Part shown: positions 55,221 to 63,956 of the stretch, in pieces
Position numbering within the stretch: the first letter of the stretch is position 1
How the letters are laid out: each line of letters opens with the position of its first letter
Origin: Telluria beijingensis
Lineage (GTDB): Bacteria; Pseudomonadota; Gammaproteobacteria; Burkholderiales; Burkholderiaceae_D
DNA length: 64,000 nt
Assembly (NCBI RefSeq): GCF_030770395.1
Contig: NZ_CP132480.1
Location: 4,901,206-4,965,205 of the forward strand
Direction: 5' to 3'
Translations under genes and position numbers: made by a program
Notes under the pieces: generated by a model
Told to the model about the DNA's origin: nothing
Database searches by the model: none
Seen by the model: the letters and a program-made list of their open reading frames with translations, nothing else

Positions 55221-56203
55221 ATCCATTTACGTTCGCACGCGCGCAGGATGCCGCGGACGCCGTGCGCCAGGGCGCGCTGTCCGGCAGCCGCTACCTGGGC
55301 GGCGGCACCAACCTGGTCGACCTGATGCGCGAAACCGTGGAGCGGCCCACCCAGCTGGTCGACGTCAGCGGCCTGGCGCACGACATCGAAGAGCGGCCGG
55401 ACGGCAGCCTGCTGGTGGGCGCCGCCGTCAAGAACACGGCGCTGGCCGAGCACCGCGCCGTGCGCGAGCGTTTTCCGCTGCTGGCGCGCGCCATCGCCTC
55501 CGGCGCCTCGGGCCAGATCCGCAATATGGCCACCGTCGCCGGCAATATGCTGCAGCGCACCCGCTGCAGCTATTTCTACGACCACGAAGGCGCCCACTGC
55601 AACAAGCGCAATCCGGGCGAGGGCTGCGACGCCATCGAGGGCGTGCACCGCATGCACGCGGTGCTGGGCGCCTCGAGCGCCTGCATCGCCACCCATCCGT
55701 CCGATATGTGCGTGGCGCTGGCCGCACTGGATGCCGTGGTACACCTGCAGGGCGCGGGCGGCGCGCGCCAGGTGCCGTTCAATGACTTCCACCTGCTGCC
55801 CGAGGACCATCCCGAGCGCGAGACCGTGCTGCAGCCGGGCGAACTGGTGACGGCAATCTGGATTCCGGCGCTGGCCTACGGCGCCAATTCCACCTATCGC
55901 AAGGTGCGCGACCGGGCCAGCTATGCCTTCGCGCTGGTGTCGGTGGCGGCCGCGCTCGAGGTGCGCGATGGCATCGTCGCCGACGTACGGCTGGCGCTGG
56001 GCGGCGTTGCCCACAAGCCGTGGCGCGCCAGGACGGCCGAGCGCATGCTGGTGGGACAGCCGGCCAGCGCGGCCCATTTCGAAGCGGCGGCAAAGGCCGA
56101 GATGGCCGGCGCCGCGCCGCTGCGCGACAACGCGTTCAAGATCCCGCTGGTCCAGCGCACGATGGTGGCCGTGCTCGACCGGCTGGCCACCGTGCATTCC
56201 TGA
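55217..56203 (+). CDS. paoB: FAD subunit of a molybdenum hydroxylase (PaoB-like)
   Basis: 328 residues, ATG overlapping the previous stop (ATGA). FAD-binding motifs YLGGGTNLVDLM and ASGQIRNMATVAGNMLQRTRC. The Cys-rich insert (RTRCSYFYDHEGAHCNKRNPG, GEGCDAIEG, SSACIATHPSDM) is the part that carries the extra 4Fe-4S cluster in PaoB-type subunits. C-terminal CODH-type domain. The next subunit gene follows 10 bases later. Confidence 0.92.
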   Translation: MNPFTFARAQDAADAVRQGALSGSRYLGGGTNLVDLMRETVERPTQLVDVSGLAHDIEERPDGSLLVGAAVKNTALAEHRAVRERFPLLARAIASGASGQIRNMATVAGNMLQRTRCSYFYDHEGAHCNKRNPGEGCDAIEGVHRMHAVLGASSACIATHPSDMCVALAALDAVVHLQGAGGARQVPFNDFHLLPEDHPERETVLQPGELVTAIWIPALAYGANSTYRKVRDRASYAFALVSVAAALEVRDGIVADVRLALGGVAHKPWRARTAERMLVGQPASAAHFEAAAKAEMAGAAPLRDNAFKIPLVQRTMVAVLDRLATVHS

Positions 56204-56213
56204 GGAGCGATTG

Positions 56214-58535
56214 ATGAAGATCGTGCAGAACATCCAGAAGGCCGGCCAGGCCATCATGCAGAAGGCGATCGTGCATGCGCCCGACCGCTTCATCCCGGGC
56301 GGCCGGCCCGATCCGCTGACGTCCAGCGACGACGCGCTGATCGGTGCGCCGCTGTCGCGCATCGATGGCCCGCTGAAAGTGAAAGGCGAAGCGCAGTTCG
56401 CGGCCGAGTTCCCGCTCGCCGGGATGACCCATGCGGCGCTGGTGTGCAGCACGGTGGCGAAAGGCCGCATCGCCGCCATCGACAGCACTGCTGCCGAGGC
56501 GGCGCCCGGTGTGGTGCTGGTGATGACCCACCGCAACGCGCCGAAGATGGCGCCGCCGGCCGTCATGATGCGCGAGCCGCTGGGGGCGAGCGGCGACGAC
56601 TTGCCGGTATTCCAGGACGAGCGCGTGCACTGGAACGGCCAGCCGGTGGCGCTGGTGCTGGCCGAGACCCGCGAGCAGGCCGACCATGCCGCCAGCCTGG
56701 TGCGGGTGCGCTACGACATTGAAGACAGCGTCACGACCATGGAAGCCGCGCTGGCGGCCGGCGCCGAAGTCGCCGCCTTCATGGGCCAGCCGCTGCAGGA
56801 CATCAAGGGCGACGCCGAAGCAGCCCTGGCGGCGGCAGCGCACCGGGTCGATGCGGTGTACCGCACGCCGCGCCAGAACCACAATGCGATCGAGCTGCAT
56901 GCCGTAACCGTCGCCTGGGAAGGCGACACCCTGCAGGTGCATGACGCCAGCCAGGCCGTGGGCAACACGGCGTGGACGCTGGCCCAGGTGTTCGGCATCA
57001 AGCCGGAACAGGTGCGCGTGAGCTCGCCCTTCGTGGGCGGCGGCTTCGGCGGCAAGCTGCTGTGGCAGCACCACATCCTCGCCGCGGCCGCGGCCAGGCT
57101 GTCCGGGCGGCCGGTGCGCCTGATGCTGTCGCGCGCGGGCGTCTGTCGCCTCGTCGGCGGACGCTCCCTGACCGCGCAGCGGGTCGCCATCGGCGCCGAC
57201 CGCGACGGCCGTTTCGGCGCGCTGATCCACGCCGGCATGACGGTGATGACCGAACATAACGCCTTCCCCGAGCCGTTCATCCACAACGCGCGCTGCCTGT
57301 ACGCGGCCCGGACCATGAAGCTCGAGGTCAAGACGGTCACCATGGATATGGTGGCCAACGTCGCCATGCGCGCGCCGGGCGAGTCGGTGGGCTCGTTTGC
57401 CCTCGAGAGCGCGGTCGACGAACTCGCCGATCAATTGGGGATCGACCCCATCGTGCTGCGCAGGCGCAACGAGCCGGTGCAAGACCCGACCAAGGGTACC
57501 CCGTTCTCGTCGCGCCACCTGATCGAGGCCTACCGCGCCGGGGCCCAGGCCTTCGGCTGGCAGGAACGCCATGCCAAGCCCGGCATGCGGCAGGAAGGAG
57601 AATGGCTGGTCGGGCTGGGCTGCGCCAGCGCCGTGTTTCCGTATTATCGGATGGATGGCGGCGCGGCCCGCATCGTCCTCGACCGCGACGGCCATGCCCG
57701 GGTGACGGTCGCCGGCCACGAGATGGGGATGGGCACGGCCACGGCCCAGACCCAGCTGTCCGCGGCCCGCCTCGGCCTGCCGCTGGACAAGGTCTCGTTC
57801 GGTTATGGCGACTCGACGATGCCGGGCACGGTGATGGCGGGCGGTTCGCAGCAGACGGCGGTGATCGCGGCCGCGGTGCGCGCCGCGCACGGCGAACTAT
57901 GCGCCGAGCTGCTCAAGCTCGCCGGGCGCGAATCGCCGCTGGCGGGACTGAAGGCCGAGCAGGTGCGGTCGCGCGATGGCGGCCTGTGCAAGTCCGACGA
58001 CGCCGAGCGCTGGGAAAGCTATGCCGACATCCTGGCCCGCGCGGGACGCGACGAGGTCGACGTCATGGCCGAGGCGCCGGCGGCGCTGGAGAGCCAGCAC
58101 TGGTCGATGCATTCGTACGGCGCCATCTTCTGCGAGGCGCGGGTCAATGTCGTCACCGGCGAACCGCGCGTCACCCGCCTGCTGGGTTCGTTCGATTGCG
58201 GCCGCATCCTCAATCCCAAGACCGCCGCCAGCCAGCTACGGGGCGGGATGATCATGGGCCTGGGCGCGGCGCTGATGGAAGAAACGCATGTCGATGGACG
58301 GAACGGCCGCATCGCGAACCCCAGCCTGTCGGAATACCACGTGCCGGCCCACCTCGACGTGCCGCAGGTCGAGGTGATGTGGCTGGACATCCCCGACCCG
58401 CATGCGCCGGCGGGAATGCGCGGCATCGGCGAGATCGGCATCACGGGCACCATGGCGGCGATCGCGAACGCGATCTACAACGCCTGCGGCAAGCGGGTGC
58501 GGGAGTTGCCGATCACGCTCGACAAGTTGCTATAG
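56214..58535 (+). CDS. paoC: molybdenum-cofactor subunit of an aldehyde dehydrogenase/hydroxylase (PaoC-like)
   Basis: 773 residues, the size of PaoC (732) and YagR types. Aldehyde-oxidase/xanthine-dehydrogenase a/b hammerhead domain (PLSRIDGPLKVKGEAQF), then the cofactor-binding domain: VGGGFGGKLLW, MRAPGES and the catalytic Glu740 in GIGEIGITG. Members oxidise aromatic or other aldehydes; the substrate here is unknown. No cofactor-insertion chaperone (XdhC/PaoD) follows within the window. Convergent with the tadG gene, with a 15-base gap. Confidence 0.92.
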   Translation: MKIVQNIQKAGQAIMQKAIVHAPDRFIPGGRPDPLTSSDDALIGAPLSRIDGPLKVKGEAQFAAEFPLAGMTHAALVCSTVAKGRIAAIDSTAAEAAPGVVLVMTHRNAPKMAPPAVMMREPLGASGDDLPVFQDERVHWNGQPVALVLAETREQADHAASLVRVRYDIEDSVTTMEAALAAGAEVAAFMGQPLQDIKGDAEAALAAAAHRVDAVYRTPRQNHNAIELHAVTVAWEGDTLQVHDASQAVGNTAWTLAQVFGIKPEQVRVSSPFVGGGFGGKLLWQHHILAAAAARLSGRPVRLMLSRAGVCRLVGGRSLTAQRVAIGADRDGRFGALIHAGMTVMTEHNAFPEPFIHNARCLYAARTMKLEVKTVTMDMVANVAMRAPGESVGSFALESAVDELADQLGIDPIVLRRRNEPVQDPTKGTPFSSRHLIEAYRAGAQAFGWQERHAKPGMRQEGEWLVGLGCASAVFPYYRMDGGAARIVLDRDGHARVTVAGHEMGMGTATAQTQLSAARLGLPLDKVSFGYGDSTMPGTVMAGGSQQTAVIAAAVRAAHGELCAELLKLAGRESPLAGLKAEQVRSRDGGLCKSDDAERWESYADILARAGRDEVDVMAEAPAALESQHWSMHSYGAIFCEARVNVVTGEPRVTRLLGSFDCGRILNPKTAASQLRGGMIMGLGAALMEETHVDGRNGRIANPSLSEYHVPAHLDVPQVEVMWLDIPDPHAPAGMRGIGEIGITGTMAAIANAIYNACGKRVRELPITLDKLL

Positions 58536-58550
58536 CCGCGTCTTATCCGA

Positions 58551-59939
58551 TCACTGCGAAATGCGCAGGATCGCCGAGGCCAGCCGCGAGAAGCAGGGCG
58601 TCAGGTCGGCGTCGGTCGCGGCGTAGCAGTACATGCCGACCGGCTGGTTCGGGTTCTGGCAGCGCTTCGGTGCATCGACCGCGTTGGCCATGCACTTGAG
58701 GATCATCTCGCCGGTATCGGGGTCGAAGTCGCCCGACGTCTTGAGCTTGGCGCCCATGCCCAGCGTGAACACGACGATGCCCTGGTCGCGCGCGCTGGAG
58801 GCGATCGCCTCGGCCAGGTTGCGCGAGGCGCGTTCGACGTTGGTCCGGTAAATCTGGCTGCCGGCGCCGGCGCCGCTGCTGATGTCGCTCGTGACGACGC
58901 GCGGGAGCTTGGTGACGAGCGGGATTTCGCGCCGGGCCGGATCATTGGGGTTCTTCGGGTCGTTATGGGCGTTGTACCAGTCCGGCAGCCGTTTCACCGC
59001 ATAGGCATTGTTGCGGTACAGCCTGCAGCTCTCCTTGATGACGACGTTGTCGCTATCGTCCATCTTGCTCAAGCCGTAGCTTGCGCCGGCCGAGTCCATC
59101 GTGCCGGGGATGTCCCTGCCGAGCGTGTCCTTGCAGTCGGTCGCGTTGTTGAAGGTCATGTAAGAGCCGAATGCCGATGGCGCCCCGTCCGAGAAGAATA
59201 CGATCACGCGCATGGTCGAGCGACTGGCCAGCGGCACCAGGTCGAGCTGTTCGCGCGCATTCCACATACCTTCGACCGACGCCGTGCCGCCAATGAAGGG
59301 GAAGCCGTTGATCCTGGTATTCATCGTCGTGCGGTCGAAGCCGCGCGCCGTGGGCTTGATGGGCACGTCGGTTTCGGCCCCGGAGGCGAAATGCACCAGC
59401 GCCACCCGGTCCTGCGTGACGTTGAACTTGCTCAGGAAACTCTTGGCCGAGGCGCGCACGGTCGCGGCCGACCCTTCCAGCGAGCCCGAGGTATCGATCA
59501 CCAGCGCCATGTCCAGGTCGTTGCGGATCGTCTGCGCCTGGGCGACGGGGCTCAGCGACTCGAAGCCCATCACCTGCATGATCGATACCGGCATTTTCGC
59601 ATCGGCCACGACGTCGATGATCGCCTGGCCGCCCTTGAAGGTCACGTTGGTGCTCAGGATCCTGGGCGCCGACAGCAGGTAGTTGGTGGGTATGTTCGCA
59701 AGAAAGAAATCCGCCGCGGCGGTGCGCGCGCTGGCGGTCTGCTCGGCCTGGTTATTGCCGGTCGTGACGGCGCGGGCGCCGGCCAGGGCGGCCGAATCGA
59801 CGGCCGCGTTCAGGCGCGCCTTGACCAGGTAGGCCAGGCCGGCGTCGATCGCCAGGCCGACCGCGCCGAGCAGCACGAGCATGGAGATGGCCACCATGAT
59901 GGCGACAGCGCCGCGCTGCCGGTGTAGAAGCGGATGCAT
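58551..59939 (-). CDS. tadG: TadG-like protein with von Willebrand A domain
   Basis: 462 residues. Pseudopilin-like start (RQRGAVAIMVAISMLVLLGAVGLAIDAGLAYL) and a TadE/G-type helix, then a long VWA domain with the metal site DTSGS (in ALVIDTSGSLEG), VALVHFASG and IVFFSDGAPSAFG. Four to six Cys near the C-terminus (CKDTLG, CRLYRN, CMANA, CYAATDADLTPC) suggest disulphides outside the cytoplasm. Tad pilus loci commonly end with such a protein. Last gene of a leftward three-gene unit (one base from the next). Confidence 0.88.
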   Translation of the reverse strand: MHPLLHRQRGAVAIMVAISMLVLLGAVGLAIDAGLAYLVKARLNAAVDSAALAGARAVTTGNNQAEQTASARTAAADFFLANIPTNYLLSAPRILSTNVTFKGGQAIIDVVADAKMPVSIMQVMGFESLSPVAQAQTIRNDLDMALVIDTSGSLEGSAATVRASAKSFLSKFNVTQDRVALVHFASGAETDVPIKPTARGFDRTTMNTRINGFPFIGGTASVEGMWNAREQLDLVPLASRSTMRVIVFFSDGAPSAFGSYMTFNNATDCKDTLGRDIPGTMDSAGASYGLSKMDDSDNVVIKESCRLYRNNAYAVKRLPDWYNAHNDPKNPNDPARREIPLVTKLPRVVTSDISSGAGAGSQIYRTNVERASRNLAEAIASSARDQGIVVFTLGMGAKLKTSGDFDPDTGEMILKCMANAVDAPKRCQNPNQPVGMYCYAATDADLTPCFSRLASAILRISQ

Positions 59940-59940
59940 A

Positions 59941-60585
59941 TCAGAACACGCTCATGGAATACAGGTCGGGCCCGAACGTGGGCAGGGCGTCCTTGCGGAA
60001 GGTGAAGGCATTGACCAGCATGTCGAACTTGTAGAAGGTTTCTACGACGTACACGATCTCGCCATCGTCGAGTTTGCCGGTCAGCACTTGCGCGGCCGGG
60101 CGCGAGGTGCTGCTGATGCCGGTGCACTTGCCGGCGCTGTTCCACGAGCCGCAGGCATAAATGCGGCTGGCCGGCTGGTAGCTGCTCTTGCGGGCGCCCA
60201 GTCCGCGCGCGACGTCGTCCCAGCGGTACTGGTCGAGCACCACGCTGCGCGTCCCGCCGGTGCCGGGCACGCCCATCACCCGGGTGATGTACATCATGCC
60301 CTGCTGGTTGACGTTCAGGGGCGGCGCGCTCGACATGACCGCATAGATGATGTCCTGGCTGCCGTCCTCCAGGTCGGTGCCGCCGCGCGACGCCAGGTTG
60401 GCGCCCTCGCGCGCGATATTGGTCATGATGATGTTCGCTTGCAGGGCGCGCGCGCCGTCGATGGCGCACAGGGCCAGGATCACCAGCATCGGCATCAGTA
60501 AGGCGAGCTCGACCGCTGCAAGGCCGCGCTCCCGGCCCCGTCTTTTATGTAAAGTAGCGACTGCGCCGTCAGTCATGTCTTGCAT
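59941..60585 (-). CDS. tadF: TadF/TadE-like pseudopilin
   Basis: 214 residues. Leader with RGRERG then LAAVELALLMPMLVILALCAID, the TadE-type Glu5 and hydrophobic helix, followed by a head domain with two Cys (YACGSWNSAGKC). Overlaps the tadE-like gene by 13 bases; an ATG three codons later (MTDGAV) would leave a four-base overlap. Processed by a TadV-type peptidase in known systems. Confidence 0.8.
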   Translation of the reverse strand: MQDMTDGAVATLHKRRGRERGLAAVELALLMPMLVILALCAIDGARALQANIIMTNIAREGANLASRGGTDLEDGSQDIIYAVMSSAPPLNVNQQGMMYITRVMGVPGTGGTRSVVLDQYRWDDVARGLGARKSSYQPASRIYACGSWNSAGKCTGISSTSRPAAQVLTGKLDDGEIVYVVETFYKFDMLVNAFTFRKDALPTFGPDLYSMSVF

Positions 60586-61049
60586 GATTGGAAAATTTCG
60601 TTGCGCATCGTGGCGGCCACCGTGAAGCGGTAGACGCCATTGGTGAAGAAGCTCGACAGCATGGGCGTGCTGACGGGCCAGCTGGAGTCGAGCTGGATCA
60701 CCAGGATGTCTCCCGCGGCGCCGAACATCGCATTGCCGTAGGTCTTCGTGGAATATTGGGTGCCGTTGACCGAAATGACGGGCGCCGTCCGGTCGTACAT
60801 GCCCATGGAACTATCGCGAATCTTGGCGATGACGGTGTTGAAACGCTGCTGGTTGGCCGCCCCGGACTCGGAGCAGCGGCCCGTGATGGCGAAGCGTCCG
60901 CCCTCGCGTACGGCATACTGCATGGTGAGCGTCGCGAAGAACATCATGCTCAGTTCAATGATGGCAATCAGCACCAGCAGGAATACCGGCGCGATGATCG
61001 CCATCTCGACGAGTGTGGCGCCGGATTGACGGCGAGGGATGGAATACAT
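60573..61049 (-). CDS. tadE: TadE-like pseudopilin
   Basis: 158 residues. Short leader MYSIPRRQSG then ATLVEMAIIAPVFLLVLIAIIELS with Glu5, then a TadE head (MQYAVREGGRFAITGRC). Two Cys, one near the very end (QSCKT). First gene of the leftward Tad unit, divergent from the histidine kinase across 129 bases. In that gap AATCATTT (61121-61128) and AAATGATT (61145-61152) form an inverted repeat that may be a control site. Confidence 0.85.
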   Translation of the reverse strand: MYSIPRRQSGATLVEMAIIAPVFLLVLIAIIELSMMFFATLTMQYAVREGGRFAITGRCSESGAANQQRFNTVIAKIRDSSMGMYDRTAPVISVNGTQYSTKTYGNAMFGAAGDILVIQLDSSWPVSTPMLSSFFTNGVYRFTVAATMRNEIFQSCKT

Positions 61050-61178
61050 CGTTAATCAGGCAATTTTACGGAAAGTGACAGATGGCATGCGGTAAGCTTC
61101 GGGGGATTCTACAGGGCAAAAATCATTTCCCGTGTCGCTTTTAAAAATGATTCAACGCCTTTGTCGGCGCCACACAAC

Positions 61179-62897
61179 ATGACTTGGTTAGCTAGCATCG
61201 TTCCATCCTTCCTGCGGCCAGCCGCATCCAGCGGCAACGCGCCAGCCACCGGCCAGCGCGTCGCCTCGGCCGACGCCGAGGTGTGGATGGTGTTCGGCAT
61301 GCGCGTGCTGCTGGCGGTGTCGGCGCTGCTCACGCTGTACATCGGCGCCGGCGGCGTCACCCTGTCGCGCCACTGGACCTGGCTGGTCTTCGCCGCCTAT
61401 GCGCTGCACAGCCTGACCCTGCTGGTGATCGCCTGCTACCGGGCCGGCTTCTGGCATGGCCCACGGGTGTACTGGATCGACATCGCCTGGTATGGCCTGA
61501 TCATCTGGGCCAGCGGCGGCACCGCCAGTCCCTTCTTCTCGTTCTTCTTCTTCGCCATCCTGGCCACCTCGTTCCGGCACGGTTTCGATGCCGGCGCCAA
61601 GCTGACCCTCGGCTCGGTCGGCGTGGTGGCGGTCTCGGTGCTGGCGGCCCAGGGGCTGGCGACGCTGCAGATCCTGCTGCTGCGCGCGACCTTCGTGCTG
61701 GCGCTGGGCTATATGGTCGCGTTCTGGGGCGGACTGGCGGTCGACCAGCGCCGGCGCCTGGCGCTGCTGCGCGACGTCAGCCGCCTGTCGAATCCGCGCT
61801 TCGGGGTGCAGCATACGCTCGATTCGCTAATGGACAAGATCCTGCGCTTCTACGGCGCGGACAACTGCGTGCTGCTGATGAAGGACAGCCATGAACGCTG
61901 GACCATGAGCACGGCCCACCATCCGAGAACCGGCCGCGCGATCGGCCGCAGCCGGCCCGATGCCGACGACATCCAGCCGCTGCTCGATCTCGAGAGCGGC
62001 GCCATCCTGTACCAGGCGCCACCACGCCACTTCGGCCTGTTCACCCTTGGTCCGGCCACCGCCGTGCGGCTGGAGACCGGCAAGCGCGACTGGCGCCAGG
62101 CCGATGCCGCTGCCTGCGGCCACGTGGCCGACCTGCTCGACAGCGAGGGCTTCATCAGCGTGTCGCTGCCGCTGCGCAAGGGCGCCGGCCGCATCTTCGT
62201 GAGCGGCGCGCGCTTCAAGCGGGGCGACGCCAGCTTCCTGAAGCACATCGTGCAGCAGGCCTTTCCGGTCATCGAGACCATCGACCTGCTCGACCGTTTG
62301 GCCTCCGAGGCCGCCTTCCGCGAGCGCCAGACCATTGCGCGCGACCTGCATGACAGCACGATCCAGCCCTACATCGGCCTGCGCCACGCGGTGGCGGCGA
62401 TCCGCAACCAGGCCGGTGACGACAGCCCGGTGACGCCCGAACTCGACCGCCTGGTGGACATGTGTTCGGGCGTGATCGGCGACATGCGCGACTTCGCCCA
62501 GCGTTTTCGCAGCGGGCGCCAGGAGGAGCCAGAACTGTTGATCGCCTTGCGCCGCCAGCTGCGGCAGGTCGAATCGTTCTATGGCGTCGACGTGATGCTG
62601 GAAATGCATGCCGGCAGCGCGATCAACGACCGTATGGCGGCCGAGGTGTTTCAGATCGTCACCGAGGGCATCAGCAATATCTGCAAGCATACCCGCGCCC
62701 GCACGGCCGGCGTGGTGGTCGAAGAGGAGGGCGGCGCACTCTCCATCGATATCTTCAACCCGGCGGCCGTGCCCGGGCAGGCGCCGGCGCCATTCGTGCC
62801 CCGTTCGATCGCCGAGCGGGTCCAGGGGCTGGGCGGCCAGTTTGAGGTCGAGGCCGACGGCCGCCAGACCCTGCTGCGCATCCGTATTCCGATTTGA
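61179..62897 (+). CDS. NarL-type sensor histidine kinase of the Tad locus
   Basis: 572 residues from ATG at 61179. About five or six membrane helices (residues 35-190), then a GAF-like domain (LDSLMDKILRFYGADNCVLLM, 200-370), a HisKA_3 dimerisation region with phospho-His391 in IARDLHDSTIQPYIG, and an ATPase domain (EVFQIVTEGISNICKH). The usual second ATP motif is weak (NPAAVPG), so activity may be modest. It is followed after 24 bases by its probable partner regulator. Confidence 0.85.
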   Translation: MTWLASIVPSFLRPAASSGNAPATGQRVASADAEVWMVFGMRVLLAVSALLTLYIGAGGVTLSRHWTWLVFAAYALHSLTLLVIACYRAGFWHGPRVYWIDIAWYGLIIWASGGTASPFFSFFFFAILATSFRHGFDAGAKLTLGSVGVVAVSVLAAQGLATLQILLLRATFVLALGYMVAFWGGLAVDQRRRLALLRDVSRLSNPRFGVQHTLDSLMDKILRFYGADNCVLLMKDSHERWTMSTAHHPRTGRAIGRSRPDADDIQPLLDLESGAILYQAPPRHFGLFTLGPATAVRLETGKRDWRQADAAACGHVADLLDSEGFISVSLPLRKGAGRIFVSGARFKRGDASFLKHIVQQAFPVIETIDLLDRLASEAAFRERQTIARDLHDSTIQPYIGLRHAVAAIRNQAGDDSPVTPELDRLVDMCSGVIGDMRDFAQRFRSGRQEEPELLIALRRQLRQVESFYGVDVMLEMHAGSAINDRMAAEVFQIVTEGISNICKHTRARTAGVVVEEEGGALSIDIFNPAAVPGQAPAPFVPRSIAERVQGLGGQFEVEADGRQTLLRIRIPI

Positions 62898-62921
62898 GAA
62901 TGACAAGATTTTAGGAGAGAA

Positions 62922-63575
62922 ATGACCATTCGCATCTTGCTGGTCGACGACCATAAAACCATGCTGTGGGGCCTTGAGCGCCTGATCCAGGCCGAGGGCG
63001 ACGCGTTCGAGCTGGTCGGTAGCGCCAGCGACGGCATCCAGGCCACTGCCCTGTGCGCCGAGTTCAAGCCCGATATCGTGCTGCTCGACCTCGACCTGAA
63101 GGGCAGCAGCTCGATCGATTTCCTGCCGGCCCTGGTGGAAAACGGCTGCACCCGGGTTGTGATCCTGAGCGCCAACCGCGACCAGGCGACACTGGCGGCC
63201 GCGGTCAAGGCTGGCGCGCGCGGCGTGGTCAGCAAGGAAGCGCCGACCGACGACGTCCTGATGGCGGTGAAGAAAGTTCATGGCGGCGAGCTGTGGCTCG
63301 ACCAATCGTTGATGCAGGCATTGCTGGGCCAACTGGTGGCGCCGGCGCCCAAGGCCGATCCCGAGGCCGGGCGCATCGCCTCGCTCACGGCGCGCGAGCG
63401 CGAGGTGATCGGCATGATCGTGCAGGGCAAAGGCGCCCTCAACAAGGACCTGGCCGAGCGCGCCTTCATCTCGGAGCGCACGCTGCGTAACCACCTGACC
63501 ACCATTTACCAGAAGCTGGACGTGGCCAACCGCCTCGAACTCTACGTCTACGCCACCAAGCACGGCATCTCCTGA
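62922..63575 (+). CDS. LuxR/NarL-type response regulator of the Tad locus
   Basis: 217 residues with AGGAG before ATG. Receiver domain with DD at 9-10 and phosphoacceptor Asp56 in IVLLDLDLKG; C-terminal helix-turn-helix (SLTAREREVIGMIVQG, NKDLAERAFISERTLRNHLTTIYQKLDV). It should bind DNA as a dimer; a perfect 22-bp palindrome lies 48 bases after its stop, before the pilin unit, and is the best candidate site. Confidence 0.92.
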   Translation: MTIRILLVDDHKTMLWGLERLIQAEGDAFELVGSASDGIQATALCAEFKPDIVLLDLDLKGSSSIDFLPALVENGCTRVVILSANRDQATLAAAVKAGARGVVSKEAPTDDVLMAVKKVHGGELWLDQSLMQALLGQLVAPAPKADPEAGRIASLTAREREVIGMIVQGKGALNKDLAERAFISERTLRNHLTTIYQKLDVANRLELYVYATKHGIS

Positions 63576-63622
63576 GCCAGCACTCCGCGACCACCCCCCC
63601 TGTAAGCCCCCTCCCACAAGGC

Positions 63623-63644
63623 GTCTAGGACATATGTCCTAGAC
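63623..63644. promoter_or_regulatory. perfect 22-bp palindrome before the Flp pilin unit
   Basis: GTCTAGGACAT followed directly by its exact reverse complement. It lies between the response-regulator stop (63575) and the small membrane-protein start (63775) and has no T-run. Its form fits a dimeric LuxR-type regulator; the rest of the 199-base gap has no gene. Confidence 0.65.
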
Positions 63645-63774
63645 CGCCACGGCAATACCTCCCCCTCAAAAAGGTAGTTTTGACGGATGGCAACAAACCG
63701 GCCGATCCGTAAGATTCAACTCATGCGCTGCGTATCGCTTCACACGGTACGGCGGCAAGAGGACAGGAGCGAAC

Positions 63775-63921
63775 GTGTACGAAATCGATCAGAAGCGGGA
63801 AGACAATCCGGAGCAGCAGTATGAAAGAAGCGGCAGCCCGGCGATGTCGTACCTGGTCCTGAGCGTCCTGCTCGCAGTCGTCTGTTTCATCGCGGCGATG
63901 GCCGTGTGGACGAGCGCATGA
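63775..63921 (+). CDS. small single-span membrane protein before flp (48 aa)
   Basis: GTG start with AGGAG six bases before. A charged N-terminal 22 residues (YEIDQKREDNPEQQYERSG) are followed by one helix (SYLVLSVLLAVVCFIAAMAV). It ends 35 bases before the Flp start; its stop overlaps an ATG (ATGA) that is in frame with Flp. No family is recognised; probably co-expressed with the pilin. Confidence 0.55.
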   Translation: MYEIDQKREDNPEQQYERSGSPAMSYLVLSVLLAVVCFIAAMAVWTSA

Positions 63922-63956
63922 AGCCCAACCCATTTAAAACCCTGAAAGGAAATACC

